NCBI GenBank assembly: GCA_000421045.1
Contig: ATWC01000004.1
Span: 62,001 to 126,000, forward strand
From: Lachnospiraceae bacterium NK4A179
GTDB taxonomy: Bacteria; Bacillota; Clostridia; Lachnospirales; Lachnospiraceae
Length of the DNA: 64,000 bases
Direction: 5' to 3'
Position 1 is the stretch's first letter; each line of letters begins with the position of its first letter. The position numbers were made by a program, and so were the translations under genes. The notes under the pieces were generated by a model, which saw only the letters and a program-made list of their open reading frames with translations, ran no database searches and was not told the origin of the DNA. Positions 50,942-58,999 of this stretch are shown in pieces.

Positions 50942-52678
50942 ATGGGAATCAGCGGCATAGAAATATACTATGTGAGCATATTCTGGATATCTCTGGTGCT
51001 TTCCGGTGTTTATTTCTATATGTGGCACAGGCATTTTAGTGTCAATTTTTCTCTGATATTTGCTTTTGTTCCTGTTGTTAATCTCGGATATATTCTGAGG
51101 GAACAGGCAAAAACGCTTGAAGGCTATATCATTTCACAAAAAATCATCTATTTTGGCGGCTGTTTCCTTCTTCTTTTCATCATGCTGAATATTTTTGATA
51201 TGTGCAAGGTGAAGCTTCCAAAAAAGATCAAGATGTTTTTCTTTTTGTGCAGTGTTGTGATATATCTTTTTGTGCTTACGATCGGAGAGTGGCCTTTATT
51301 CTACAAGAAGATTGTCGGGAGCATGACTGACTCAGGTTTTGAGGTTATTAAGACTTATGGACCGGTTCATGCTGTGTTCTATGCAGTTATCGTTATGTAT
51401 TCCGTTTTTAGTTTTGCGGCGATATATTGGTCTGCATTAGTTAAGAAAAATATTTCTCAAAGAATAATTCTTTTCCTGTTTCTCCCGGAGATGGCAAGTG
51501 TTATCTGCTTTTTCTCCACAAAGTTCATTGTTTCCGAGCTGGAGCTTGTACCCGCTTCTTATGCATTTGCGCAGTTAATGTATATTTATATCGCGCACAG
51601 GCTCTGTTTGTATGATGTCTCGGAGACTGCAGTCGATTCCATAGCTGAAACAGGTGCCACAGGATTTGTATCATTTGATATGGGACTTAATTATCTGGGG
51701 GCAAATCAGACTGCAGAAGAGATAATTGAAGATATCCAAAAACTTGAAGTTGACAGGGGGATGGACGTGGTTCCTGCTATAGGAGAGTTGTTTGGACCCT
51801 GGGTGGATTCATTTAAAAATGATGAGAAACAGGATAAATTCTATTATGAAAAAGACGACAGCATTTATCTTGTGGATATAAATTACCTGTATGATGACGG
51901 AAAAAAGAAGGGCTACCAGTTTATCATTACGGATGACACAAAGAATCAGAAGTATATAAAGCTGATAGACAGTTATAATGCCGATCTTGAAGAAGAGGTG
52001 AAAGAAAAGACTGCCGACATTGTGAGGATGCATAACGATCTGATCAGAAGCATGGCGATGATGGTCGAGAGCCGTGATAATTCCACAGGCGGTCATATTA
52101 TCCGCACCAGTGATGTAGTAGAGATGCTCATGGACCGGATAATGAAGGATGAGAAATTTGTAAAAGAGTTTGGCCTGACGGAAAAGTTTAAGGAAAATAT
52201 CATAAAGGTGGCACCGCTTCATGATATAGGAAAGATCGCCGTTGATGATGCCATACTCAGGAAGCCCGGCAGATATAATGATGAGGAATTTGCCAAAATG
52301 AAAATGCATGCAGCCGAAGGAGCAAAGGTCCTTCACAGGATACTTGAAAATTCGGATGATGAGGATATAAAGACTCTGGCAGAAAATGTTGCACATTACC
52401 ACCATGAGAGAATGGATGGGTCCGGCTATCCTGAAGGTCTTTCCGGTGATGCGATCCCCATCGAAGCAAGGATCATGGCAGTGGCAGATGTTTATGATGC
52501 ACTTGTGAGCAAACGAGTGTACAAGGACAGTATGCCTTTCGAAAAAGCCGATGCTATTATGATGGAGAGTTTTGGAAAGCACTTTGACAAACGGCTCGAA
52601 AAGTATTATGTTGCGGCTCGGCCGGCAATTGAGAAATATTATTCAAAAGCTAATGAATTATCTGATCAGAAAAATTGA
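50942..52678 (+). CDS. Membrane-bound HD-GYP domain phosphohydrolase
   Basis: A 578-residue protein. Residues 1-225 hold about seven transmembrane helices (7TM-like sensor), 230-340 a degenerate PAS-like domain (TGATGFVSFDMGLNYLGANQ), then a coiled-coil linker with NADLEEEVKEKTADI, and an HD-GYP domain from about 365. HD motif is LHDIGKIAVDD near 426 and the GYP motif HHERMDGSGYPEGLSG near 484, so metal ligands and loop are intact. HD-GYP proteins hydrolyse cyclic di-GMP to GMP. It is likely a membrane sensor that lowers cyclic di-GMP. It overlaps the GNAT gene downstream. Confidence 0.88.
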   Translation: MGISGIEIYYVSIFWISLVLSGVYFYMWHRHFSVNFSLIFAFVPVVNLGYILREQAKTLEGYIISQKIIYFGGCFLLLFIMLNIFDMCKVKLPKKIKMFFFLCSVVIYLFVLTIGEWPLFYKKIVGSMTDSGFEVIKTYGPVHAVFYAVIVMYSVFSFAAIYWSALVKKNISQRIILFLFLPEMASVICFFSTKFIVSELELVPASYAFAQLMYIYIAHRLCLYDVSETAVDSIAETGATGFVSFDMGLNYLGANQTAEEIIEDIQKLEVDRGMDVVPAIGELFGPWVDSFKNDEKQDKFYYEKDDSIYLVDINYLYDDGKKKGYQFIITDDTKNQKYIKLIDSYNADLEEEVKEKTADIVRMHNDLIRSMAMMVESRDNSTGGHIIRTSDVVEMLMDRIMKDEKFVKEFGLTEKFKENIIKVAPLHDIGKIAVDDAILRKPGRYNDEEFAKMKMHAAEGAKVLHRILENSDDEDIKTLAENVAHYHHERMDGSGYPEGLSGDAIPIEARIMAVADVYDALVSKRVYKDSMPFEKADAIMMESFGKHFDKRLEKYYVAARPAIEKYYSKANELSDQKN

Positions 52679-53126
52679 GAAAAAAGATAATAAAGTTATA
52701 GAAAATATCATCCGATCCTGCCTTGTGGAATTTGGCGGGGATCATGAGGGTACGGCTTGGGCCGATCCTGACCTGGGAAGGTTTTCTGAAATTTATGCTG
52801 CTCCGGGCAGATGCTACTGGGTTGCCGAAGATGAGACGGGAAAGGTTGTTGGCGGTACCGGGATAGGTGAACTGACGGATGATATCTGTGAACTGCAGAA
52901 AATGTATCTGCTTGCAGAAGCACGCGGCACCGGTGTTGCGGGCAGACTTATGAAGATCGCACTTGCATTTGCCGGACAACATTACAAACAGTGCTATCTT
53001 GAAACACTTGAGAGTATGACGGGCGCACAGAAGTTTTATGAGAAGAGTGGATTTCACAGAGTTTATGAGCCGGTAGTTAAGACGGAACATTTTAGCTGTG
53101 ATGTGAGATATCTGAAAGATTTATAG
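52653..53126 (+). CDS. GNAT-family N-acetyltransferase
   Basis: A 157-residue acetyltransferase with LQKMYLLAEARGTGVAGRL (acetyl-CoA loop) and GAQKFYEKSGF (motif B). WAEDETGKVVGG-type strand precedes them. The ATG at 52653 lies in the last codons of the HD-GYP gene; the ribosome site is weak, so the start may depend on coupling. Substrate unknown. Confidence 0.8.
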   Translation: MNYLIRKIEKKDNKVIENIIRSCLVEFGGDHEGTAWADPDLGRFSEIYAAPGRCYWVAEDETGKVVGGTGIGELTDDICELQKMYLLAEARGTGVAGRLMKIALAFAGQHYKQCYLETLESMTGAQKFYEKSGFHRVYEPVVKTEHFSCDVRYLKDL

Positions 53127-53149
53127 ACATAGTACACATAGGAGTATTT

Positions 53150-53620
53150 ATGAAAAACAGACTTATCAAAATATTTATTTCAGGCTTGGTTATGATGACT
53201 GTCATTGCAGGCTGCGGAAAGACAAATGATACAGATACTGCTGTCGTTGCAGAAACCGCTGACGCTACAGAAACTGCGACACCGTTTCCTGTCATAGACG
53301 GAACATGGCAGACAGCTTCCATAGTTTCCGGGGAAGACGGATCCGCCTATCCTGAATACCATGTACAGTTTACTGACACAGCTATACAGTACGGTCATCT
53401 GAAAGATGGTGAGTTTGTTCCGGATCATTCCGACCAGATCGTTATTTATGAGGAAATATCCGAAGGGCGCTTTAAAGTAAAAGCTGAATCTTCAAATGGA
53501 GTTCAGTACACATATCAGACATCTGAGGGGGATAAAGATGTGTTAGAGTATTACGAAACCTGGGATGAGGCTGAGTTTGCTGATAAGTACAGCGGCGGTG
53601 CTTCATTAAGCAGAACATGA
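53150..53620 (+). CDS. Small lipoprotein of unknown function
   Basis: A 156-residue exported protein: signal peptide with lipobox VIAGC at about 18-22, a T/A-rich linker, then a beta-strand domain (DGTWQTASIVSG, YHVQFTDTAIQYGHL, YTYQTSEGDKDVLEYYETW) that resembles a lipocalin-like or META-like small barrel. taggag precedes the ATG. Function unknown. Confidence 0.7.
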   Translation: MKNRLIKIFISGLVMMTVIAGCGKTNDTDTAVVAETADATETATPFPVIDGTWQTASIVSGEDGSAYPEYHVQFTDTAIQYGHLKDGEFVPDHSDQIVIYEEISEGRFKVKAESSNGVQYTYQTSEGDKDVLEYYETWDEAEFADKYSGGASLSRT

Positions 53621-53636
53621 ACCCGATGATTGTTGC

Positions 53637-53665
53637 TTGACACGGACTGAAATGAAGAGTATATT
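53637..53665 (+). promoter_or_regulatory. Strong sigma-A promoter for a short transcript
   Basis: A perfect TTGACA (53637-53642), a 17-base spacer and TATATT (53660-53665). Transcription from about 53672 would meet the terminator at 53842-53877 and give an RNA of about 205 bases. Confidence 0.65.
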
Positions 53666-53705
53666 TTGAAACCATATAAAAAAGTTTTTTTGAGAAAGGA
53701 AATAT

Positions 53706-53813
53706 ATGTTTAATCACGTATCTGTAATTGAGTGGTCATCTGTCAATGCTGTGCCCGTCGCCGCGCATGGTATTAATATTGTGTGCTCAATAACGGATCA
53801 GGATAAGCGATAG
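53706..53813 (+). CDS. Possible 35-aa peptide in a self-contained transcription unit
   Basis: ATG 53706 has an aaagga site six or seven bases upstream and opens 35 codons (MFNHVSVIEWSSVNAVPVAA, then HGINIVCSITDQDKR in sequence). It lies between a strong promoter and a strong terminator, so the unit could make a small peptide, a small RNA or both. No family recognised. The 302-base space between the lipoprotein and proC-like genes holds only this unit. Confidence 0.35.
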   Translation: MFNHVSVIEWSSVNAVPVAAHGINIVCSITDQDKR

Positions 53814-53841
53814 ATCTTTTTTCAATATGGTTTAAGTATAT

Positions 53842-53877
53842 AAAACCACTTATCGATCCGGATAAGTGGTTTTTTTA
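53842..53877 (+). terminator. Rho-independent terminator
   Basis: A perfect 13-bp stem (aaaaccacttatc, 53842-53854, with gataagtggtttt, 53861-53873), a six-base loop and a T run. Confidence 0.88.
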
Positions 53878-53922
53878 TATCGCAGGGTGCCTAACTCGCA
53901 CACAAAATACAGGAGGTAAGTT

Positions 53923-54741
53923 ATGAATAAGAAGATTGGTATCATAGGATACGGCAGTATGGGAAAAATGCTGCTTTGCAAATTCGGCGAATCAGGTATG
54001 GTGAGTAATGATCATCTTTTTGTGGCGAACAGGACGCCGGGTAAGATTTTGGAAGCACCGGATAAATATACGATATGCGTATCTAATAAAGAACTGGCAG
54101 AAAAGGCAGATATGATATTTCTTTGTATAAGACCGGGAGATATCAAAACCGTACTGGATGAGATCGCTGAATGTGTAAACGATGAGTCATTGATCATATC
54201 ACTTAACGGAAGCGTTCCGTTTGCGTTATTGGAAAACAGAAAAGAACATAAGTATGCAAAAGTGATCCCAAGTGTAACCGCCGAGATCGATCGCAGCCAG
54301 ACATTGATAAGCTATAACCTGTTAGTTACTGAACAGGATAGAAAAGATCTGGAAATGCTGCTTTCCACAATCGGTAATACTATCGTTTTGCCGGAAGAAG
54401 AGATGGGGATGGGATCCGAGTTGGTCAGCTGCATGCCGGGCTTTATAGCGTCTATGTTTGATGTTATCTGCAGATCTGCACAGAAACACACTTCCATATC
54501 TCCGGAACAGGTTAAAGAGATGGTATTGTCTACACTTACAGCAACCGGAGAATTGATGCTTGAGAAAAATATGGATTTTGAAGATGTGGTGGAGAGAGTA
54601 GCTACGAAGGGCGGGATCACTGCAGTAGGAGCAGATATCATCTACGAGAGATTTCCGCAGGTAACAGATGAGATGTTTGAGAAAACTCTGGAAAAGAGAA
54701 GGATGACCGCTCAGGCAGCACAGAAAGCCTTTGGAGATTGA
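53923..54741 (+). CDS. Pyrroline-5-carboxylate reductase-like protein
   Basis: A 272-residue protein of the ProC fold: Rossmann motif IGIIGYGSMGKMLL at the N-terminus, LCIRPGDIKTVLDEI, IISLNGSVP, VIPSVTAEI and a C-terminal domain with VERVATKGGITAVGADI, the P5CR signature position. ProC makes proline from P5C using NAD(P)H. VIPSVTAEI differs from the usual RxMPN motif and the signature lacks the usual tpGGtT, so it may be a ProC paralog (ProG/ComER-like) with another role. caggagg precedes the ATG. It ends just before the GntR promoter. Confidence 0.7.
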   Translation: MNKKIGIIGYGSMGKMLLCKFGESGMVSNDHLFVANRTPGKILEAPDKYTICVSNKELAEKADMIFLCIRPGDIKTVLDEIAECVNDESLIISLNGSVPFALLENRKEHKYAKVIPSVTAEIDRSQTLISYNLLVTEQDRKDLEMLLSTIGNTIVLPEEEMGMGSELVSCMPGFIASMFDVICRSAQKHTSISPEQVKEMVLSTLTATGELMLEKNMDFEDVVERVATKGGITAVGADIIYERFPQVTDEMFEKTLEKRRMTAQAAQKAFGD

Positions 54742-54744
54742 CCG

Positions 54745-54801
54745 TTGACAAAAAATCTATTCTGCCGTATTGTTTGTATCAATAGGAATAATACAAACAA
54801 T
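54745..54801 (+). promoter_or_regulatory. GntR promoter with 11-bp inverted repeat operator
   Basis: TTGACA (54745-54750) and TATTGT (54768-54773) are 17 bases apart. ATTGTTTGTAT (54769-54779) and ATACAAACAAT (54791-54801) are perfect inverted repeats with an 11-base spacer, overlapping the -10 box and start point. This is the shape of YtrA-type GntR operators. Confidence 0.85.
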
Positions 54802-54829
54802 ACAAGACATACAAAAAAGAGGTGATTTT

Positions 54830-55198
54830 ATGGTAATAAGGATAGATGAATTCTCTGATGTCCCGATATATCTGCAGATACGAAATCAGATCGTGATGGG
54901 TATATCTGACGGCAAACTCACAGCGGGCGAGCAGCTCCCGACAGTGCGTGCCCTTGCGATGGAAATGGGGGTAAATACCATGACCGTAAGCAAGGCATAT
55001 CAGCTGTTAAAGACAGAGGGCTATATACTGACTGATCGTAAGAATGGTGCAAGGGTCAGGTATGAGATAGAGCAGCGTGGCAGGATAAGCGATGCCGATA
55101 AGAATGAACTGAAGCGCATCGTATCGGAAGCAAGACTGTCAGGTGTTACAAAAAAAGATATCCATTCTATGGTAGATGAGTTTTACGGGAGGGAATGA
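54830..55198 (+). CDS. YtrA-type GntR transcriptional regulator
   Basis: A 122-residue regulator with the GntR winged helix (VPIYLQIRNQIVMGI, GEQLPTVRALAMEMGVNTMT then VSKAYQLLKTEGYI) and only a short C-terminal helix pair, the YtrA subfamily, which often controls membrane-protein or ABC operons. agaggtgat precedes the ATG at 54830. It overlaps or abuts the DUF5808 membrane gene, its probable target, and has an inverted repeat in its own promoter. Confidence 0.9.
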   Translation: MVIRIDEFSDVPIYLQIRNQIVMGISDGKLTAGEQLPTVRALAMEMGVNTMTVSKAYQLLKTEGYILTDRKNGARVRYEIEQRGRISDADKNELKRIVSEARLSGVTKKDIHSMVDEFYGRE

Positions 55199-55200
55199 TC

Positions 55201-56607
55201 ATGGGAAAAATTTTTGATATTACAATGTTCGGAACACTTATATTTGTACTGATCCTGGAGTTTATGATCATGTTTCCGAAGAAGTGGAAAGAAAAGAAAA
55301 TGATCCTGGGAGTAAGGAATAGGAAGGAATTCCATGATGGAGAAGCAGAGAAAGAAACAGAGCATATTTTCGATTCCTGCAGAAAGCAGATGCTTATTTC
55401 GTCCGGAATGATAGTTATATGCGGCGCTGTTATGTTTTTACTTGATAGTTTGGCATCAAGGACATTCTTCTGGGTAATACTTATATATCTGGGAATTATA
55501 GCCAGTAGTCTTTCTTTGATACGTGGCAACAGAGAGATGAAGTCACTTAAGAGAAAGATCGGCATAGTTTCAGCCAAAGGCGTGGTATATACAGATCTTA
55601 AGACTGCCGGGGCAGTGCATGGTTTAAAGCCTGTACAGCTGATCGTACCGTGTGTGGCAAATGCTCTGATACTGGTGCTCGCCATACTTTTGGATATGCA
55701 TCTGATAAACATCGGAAACAGCATAAATGCGGGGACTTTTGCAGGAAGTTTTATGACCCTTACATTTTTCATGACCGGAGTGATAGTAGCATGGTGTGCA
55801 TGGATGATGGATAACCTTAGAAATGAGGTTATCTCCGATGACAGTGATATCAACACAAATTATAACAGGGCAAAGAAGAAGGTTATGGCAGCCTTCGCGA
55901 TCTCGACTTTATGGATAAATACCATATATACTCTGTGTGCTTTGTTTATCACACTTTTCATGGGCCCGGAACTGGTGATGATCATATCGGTACTTATATA
56001 TGCAGTCCTTATTGCGGTATGCCTGTGCGTACTTTTTTCCGGAAATATGAAGATCGAATCCAGATATCAAAAGGAAGCAAACGTGGTCGCGGACGATGAT
56101 GACCATTGGATAATGGGCATGTTCTATTACAATCCTGAAGATAAGAGACTTAATGTTGAAAAGAGAGTGGGTATCGGCGCAACCATCAATATGGCACATC
56201 CGGCAGGCAAAGCAATTGCAGTCGTAATAGCACTTATGCTCTTTAGTTCGGTAGTCAGCCTTTCACTTGTCGGTGTGATCGAAGGAACGCCCATGTCAAT
56301 AAAGACTGAAGGAAACATGGTCATCTGTCATCAGCTGTGGGATGCATATAAGATCCCTGTAGATGATATACAGAGTGTTGAACTTATTAATGACAGAAGC
56401 AATATCAGTATGATCAGAACAAGCGGCATGGGAACCGATTCTGAACTGTGGGGAAATTTCACTGTTGATAATGAGACGGGCTGCAAGGTATTCCTGTACC
56501 GTCAAGTAAATTCAATGCTTAAGATAAAGACATCTGATGGTCTGTACTATATCAATTCAGCTGATGAAGATGAGGTAAAGTCGTGTTATGATTATATAGT
56601 TAAATGA
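55201..56607 (+). CDS. DUF5808/DUF1648-type multipass membrane protein
   Basis: A 468-residue membrane protein with about nine transmembrane helices. The segment DDDDHWIMGMFYYNPEDKRL followed by VEKRVGIGATINMAHP is the DUF5808 pattern, usually fused after a DUF1648-like membrane part, as here. The C-terminal 100 residues are a soluble beta-rich PH-like domain. It is nearly always found next to a YtrA-type GntR, as here. Function unknown. The ATG at 55201 is 8 bases after gggagg; one at 55195 overlaps the gntR stop. Confidence 0.8.
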   Translation: MGKIFDITMFGTLIFVLILEFMIMFPKKWKEKKMILGVRNRKEFHDGEAEKETEHIFDSCRKQMLISSGMIVICGAVMFLLDSLASRTFFWVILIYLGIIASSLSLIRGNREMKSLKRKIGIVSAKGVVYTDLKTAGAVHGLKPVQLIVPCVANALILVLAILLDMHLINIGNSINAGTFAGSFMTLTFFMTGVIVAWCAWMMDNLRNEVISDDSDINTNYNRAKKKVMAAFAISTLWINTIYTLCALFITLFMGPELVMIISVLIYAVLIAVCLCVLFSGNMKIESRYQKEANVVADDDDHWIMGMFYYNPEDKRLNVEKRVGIGATINMAHPAGKAIAVVIALMLFSSVVSLSLVGVIEGTPMSIKTEGNMVICHQLWDAYKIPVDDIQSVELINDRSNISMIRTSGMGTDSELWGNFTVDNETGCKVFLYRQVNSMLKIKTSDGLYYINSADEDEVKSCYDYIVK

Positions 56608-56631
56608 TCATACATATATGAGGAGACCAAA

Positions 56632-57462
56632 ATGCCGACATTAAAGATCGATGACAGTATTGAGTTGTTTTATGAGGAGCTTGGAAGTGGCGATAAGTAT
56701 ATATTGAGCCTGGAGATGGACTTTCCTCCGGAATGTACAACGAGAAGACTTGCCGAACATGGATATCATGTTTTCTGCATAACAAACAGAGGGATAGGCG
56801 GATCAACACATATATTTGAAGATTATGGCAATGACTGGTTTGATATATGGGCTGATGATGTGATCCGCTTTGCGGATCTGAAAGGCATTGACAGATTTGT
56901 ATATTGCGGCTGCTCACATGGCGCAGGTACCGGCTGGCATATTGCATTAAGGTATCCTGAAAGACTCATCGCATTTATTGATATGGTTGGAGGCCCTCAT
57001 AATATAGATGAGGCAAAGATATCATACAGAACGGCTCTAAAAGACGGAAAGCCCAGGAAGCCCATGAATCCTGAGTTTGTAGATGATCAGGCTGTTATGG
57101 AAAGACGTGAACGCAATGGGGTGTATTACAGAGAATGTGCAGAACGTGAGACCCCGGAAGAGAGAAATATAGATTACAAGAGACCTCTCATCAAACTTGA
57201 GACAGAAGAAAAAGTAAAGGAAGCGCTCAGGACGATACAGACGCCTACGCTTATGCTCGGAGGTATTGAGGATCCTATTTCAAGACCTGATCTGATGATA
57301 AGGACAGCTGAATGCCTGCCGCATGGCAAGCTGGTGATGTACAGTGGATTCGGTCATGCAGGCCCGTACAGTGAGATCGTTGAAGAAGCTGTGGAAGAGG
57401 CAGTGAATTTTCTGCGAAATGTTGAAGAAACCGGTAAGGTTTATAAAAAAGTTCAGAAATAA
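56632..57462 (+). CDS. Alpha/beta hydrolase
   Basis: A 276-residue cytoplasmic alpha/beta hydrolase: nucleophile elbow YCGCSHGAGTG (GxSxG) near residue 95, an Asp in GGIEDPISRPD and His in GFGHAGPYSE. NRGIGGSTH is an oxyanion-hole type segment. The substrate is unknown. gaggagacc precedes the ATG. It follows the DUF5808 gene after 24 bases and may belong to the same unit. Confidence 0.82.
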   Translation: MPTLKIDDSIELFYEELGSGDKYILSLEMDFPPECTTRRLAEHGYHVFCITNRGIGGSTHIFEDYGNDWFDIWADDVIRFADLKGIDRFVYCGCSHGAGTGWHIALRYPERLIAFIDMVGGPHNIDEAKISYRTALKDGKPRKPMNPEFVDDQAVMERRERNGVYYRECAERETPEERNIDYKRPLIKLETEEKVKEALRTIQTPTLMLGGIEDPISRPDLMIRTAECLPHGKLVMYSGFGHAGPYSEIVEEAVEEAVNFLRNVEETGKVYKKVQK

Positions 57463-57529
57463 ATGAACCTTTTGAGCTGCGGATGACTCTTATATACAGA
57501 TGCATCTGAAAACAGTTAAGGAGAAGATA

Positions 57530-58114
57530 ATGGAAGACGCAGCAATAGTGAAAGGGCTCAGACTGGGTGATAAGACCGCCTTTGATGAACTTTATGAGAA
57601 GTATCACCTGCAGCTGTACAGAAACGCATTTCTGATCACGGGCGATCAGATGGATGCTGAGGATGTGCTTCAAAATACATTTGTCACAGCCTGGAGGAAT
57701 ATAAAAAAACTGAAGAACCCTGAAAGTCTGAAATACTGGCTTTTCAGGATCATGACAAGAGAAGCATGGAAGACCGGCAGATCAAAGGAGATCCCTGATG
57801 CAGAGATAGTTTCCAAGGCAGATGAGTATCAATGGAAATATGAAGATCATACGGATCCTGCAGAGCGCTTTTCTGACAGAGAACGCATAATTACAGCACT
57901 TCACATGCTTGATATAAAGCACAGAGAAGTGATCATCCTTTTCTACTATGAGGGCATGTCTGTAAAAGAGATAGCGTCTTCGCTTGGCTGTTTTGAAGGT
58001 ACCGTTAAATCAAGACTGAATACCGCGAAGCGGAAACTTAAAACGGTATTTGAAACAACAGACAACGAAAATATAGAAGAAATGGAGGATAAGCGGGATG
58101 TCGGAGTCATCTGA
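57530..58114 (+). CDS. ECF-type RNA polymerase sigma factor
   Basis: A 194-residue ECF sigma factor: region 2 (TAFDELYEKYHLQLYRNAF, AEDVLQNTFVTAWRNI, YWLFRIMTREAWK) and region 4 (LDIKHREVIILFYYEGMSV, then EIASSLGCFEGTVKSRLNTA). aaggag precedes the ATG at 57530; the frame is open to 57500. Its 3' end overlaps the anti-sigma-like gene by 17 bases, and a PrsW-like protease gene comes next, suggesting membrane-stress control by proteolysis. Confidence 0.9.
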   Translation: MEDAAIVKGLRLGDKTAFDELYEKYHLQLYRNAFLITGDQMDAEDVLQNTFVTAWRNIKKLKNPESLKYWLFRIMTREAWKTGRSKEIPDAEIVSKADEYQWKYEDHTDPAERFSDRERIITALHMLDIKHREVIILFYYEGMSVKEIASSLGCFEGTVKSRLNTAKRKLKTVFETTDNENIEEMEDKRDVGVI

Positions 58115-58922
58115 AATGAATTTTGAAAAATATATAAAAAGTGAACTGGGAGCGGCGGCAGAAGACCAAGTGCCTTCGGATATGTGCAGAGCCCGTATTA
58201 ACAGGATGATATCTGAAGAAGAGAAAGGATCATCCCGTAAAAACAATATGAGAAGATCAAAACTTTTCAAAGCGGCAGCGATAACCGCAGCATGTCTTGC
58301 ACTTTCAGGCGGGGGAGCTTATGCTGCAGGAAAGATAATCGGGACTGAATCGGTGATAAATTCAACTCCTGATTACACAAGCTATGAAGATGTGGTAAAG
58401 GCTGAAAAAGAGACAGGGCTTGATATCGATGTGCCGGAGCAGTTTGAAAACGGATATAAGTTTGATAGTATACATATTACCGATGTCAGCGATACGGATG
58501 ATGAGGGGGCGGTAGTCAATAAACGCAAGGGTGCGTATATAAACTACACAACCGGAAAAAATAATGAATGTCTTTCAATTGATATAGAAACTGATACGCA
58601 GCCGACTGTTGAAGTACTTGATGAAATACCGGGAGTTGAGGTAAGGGATATAAACGGGATAAAGGTTTATGCAGCGGATTATAAGATGCTTATGGTTCCT
58701 GAAGATTATCCTGATGAACAGATCCTTGAGATCAATGAAAATAATCCCGGGATCGCCGGAGTAGGAAAGGGCAACGGTATCACGGAAGTTTCGTACGAAG
58801 ATGTTTTATCTGCCTGGTTTGAAAAAGACGGACAGTTATATACGATCAATCCTAAAGAGGATCAGAAGTTTACATACGATGATCTGTTCAAAATGGCAGA
58901 GGAAATGATAGCAGTCCAGTAA
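58098..58922 (+). CDS. Membrane-anchored anti-sigma-like protein
   Basis: A 274-residue protein with an N-terminal cytoplasmic segment of about 50 residues (NFEKYIKSELGAAAEDQVP), one transmembrane helix (about 56-80) and an extracytoplasmic domain of nearly 200 residues (DVPEQFENGYKFDSIHI, NGIKVYAADYKMLMVP) of the DUF4367-like type. This layout, together with the overlap with the sigma gene, fits an anti-sigma factor that responds to an outside signal. No zinc finger is visible. It ends before a strong terminator. Confidence 0.75.
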   Translation: MSESSEMNFEKYIKSELGAAAEDQVPSDMCRARINRMISEEEKGSSRKNNMRRSKLFKAAAITAACLALSGGGAYAAGKIIGTESVINSTPDYTSYEDVVKAEKETGLDIDVPEQFENGYKFDSIHITDVSDTDDEGAVVNKRKGAYINYTTGKNNECLSIDIETDTQPTVEVLDEIPGVEVRDINGIKVYAADYKMLMVPEDYPDEQILEINENNPGIAGVGKGNGITEVSYEDVLSAWFEKDGQLYTINPKEDQKFTYDDLFKMAEEMIAVQ

Positions 58923-58949
58923 TATGATATAATGCAGATCGAGGCATGT

Positions 58950-58978
58950 GGGGGCAGTTCTTTTGCCCCCCTTTTTTT
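58950..58978 (+). terminator. Rho-independent terminator
   Basis: gggggca (58950-58956) pairs with tgccccc (58964-58970) around a seven-base loop, followed by seven T. It ends the sigma/anti-sigma unit; a TATAAT-like box just upstream (near 58926) leaves open that the hairpin acts as an attenuator for the next gene. Confidence 0.9.
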
Positions 58979-58999
58979 AGGCTGAACGGAGGATAAAAA

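Noticed and set aside
51809-52582. 257-codon minus-strand frame opposite the HD-GYP domain
   Set aside because: Complement of a conserved catalytic domain; His/Ile-rich composition typical of a shadow frame.
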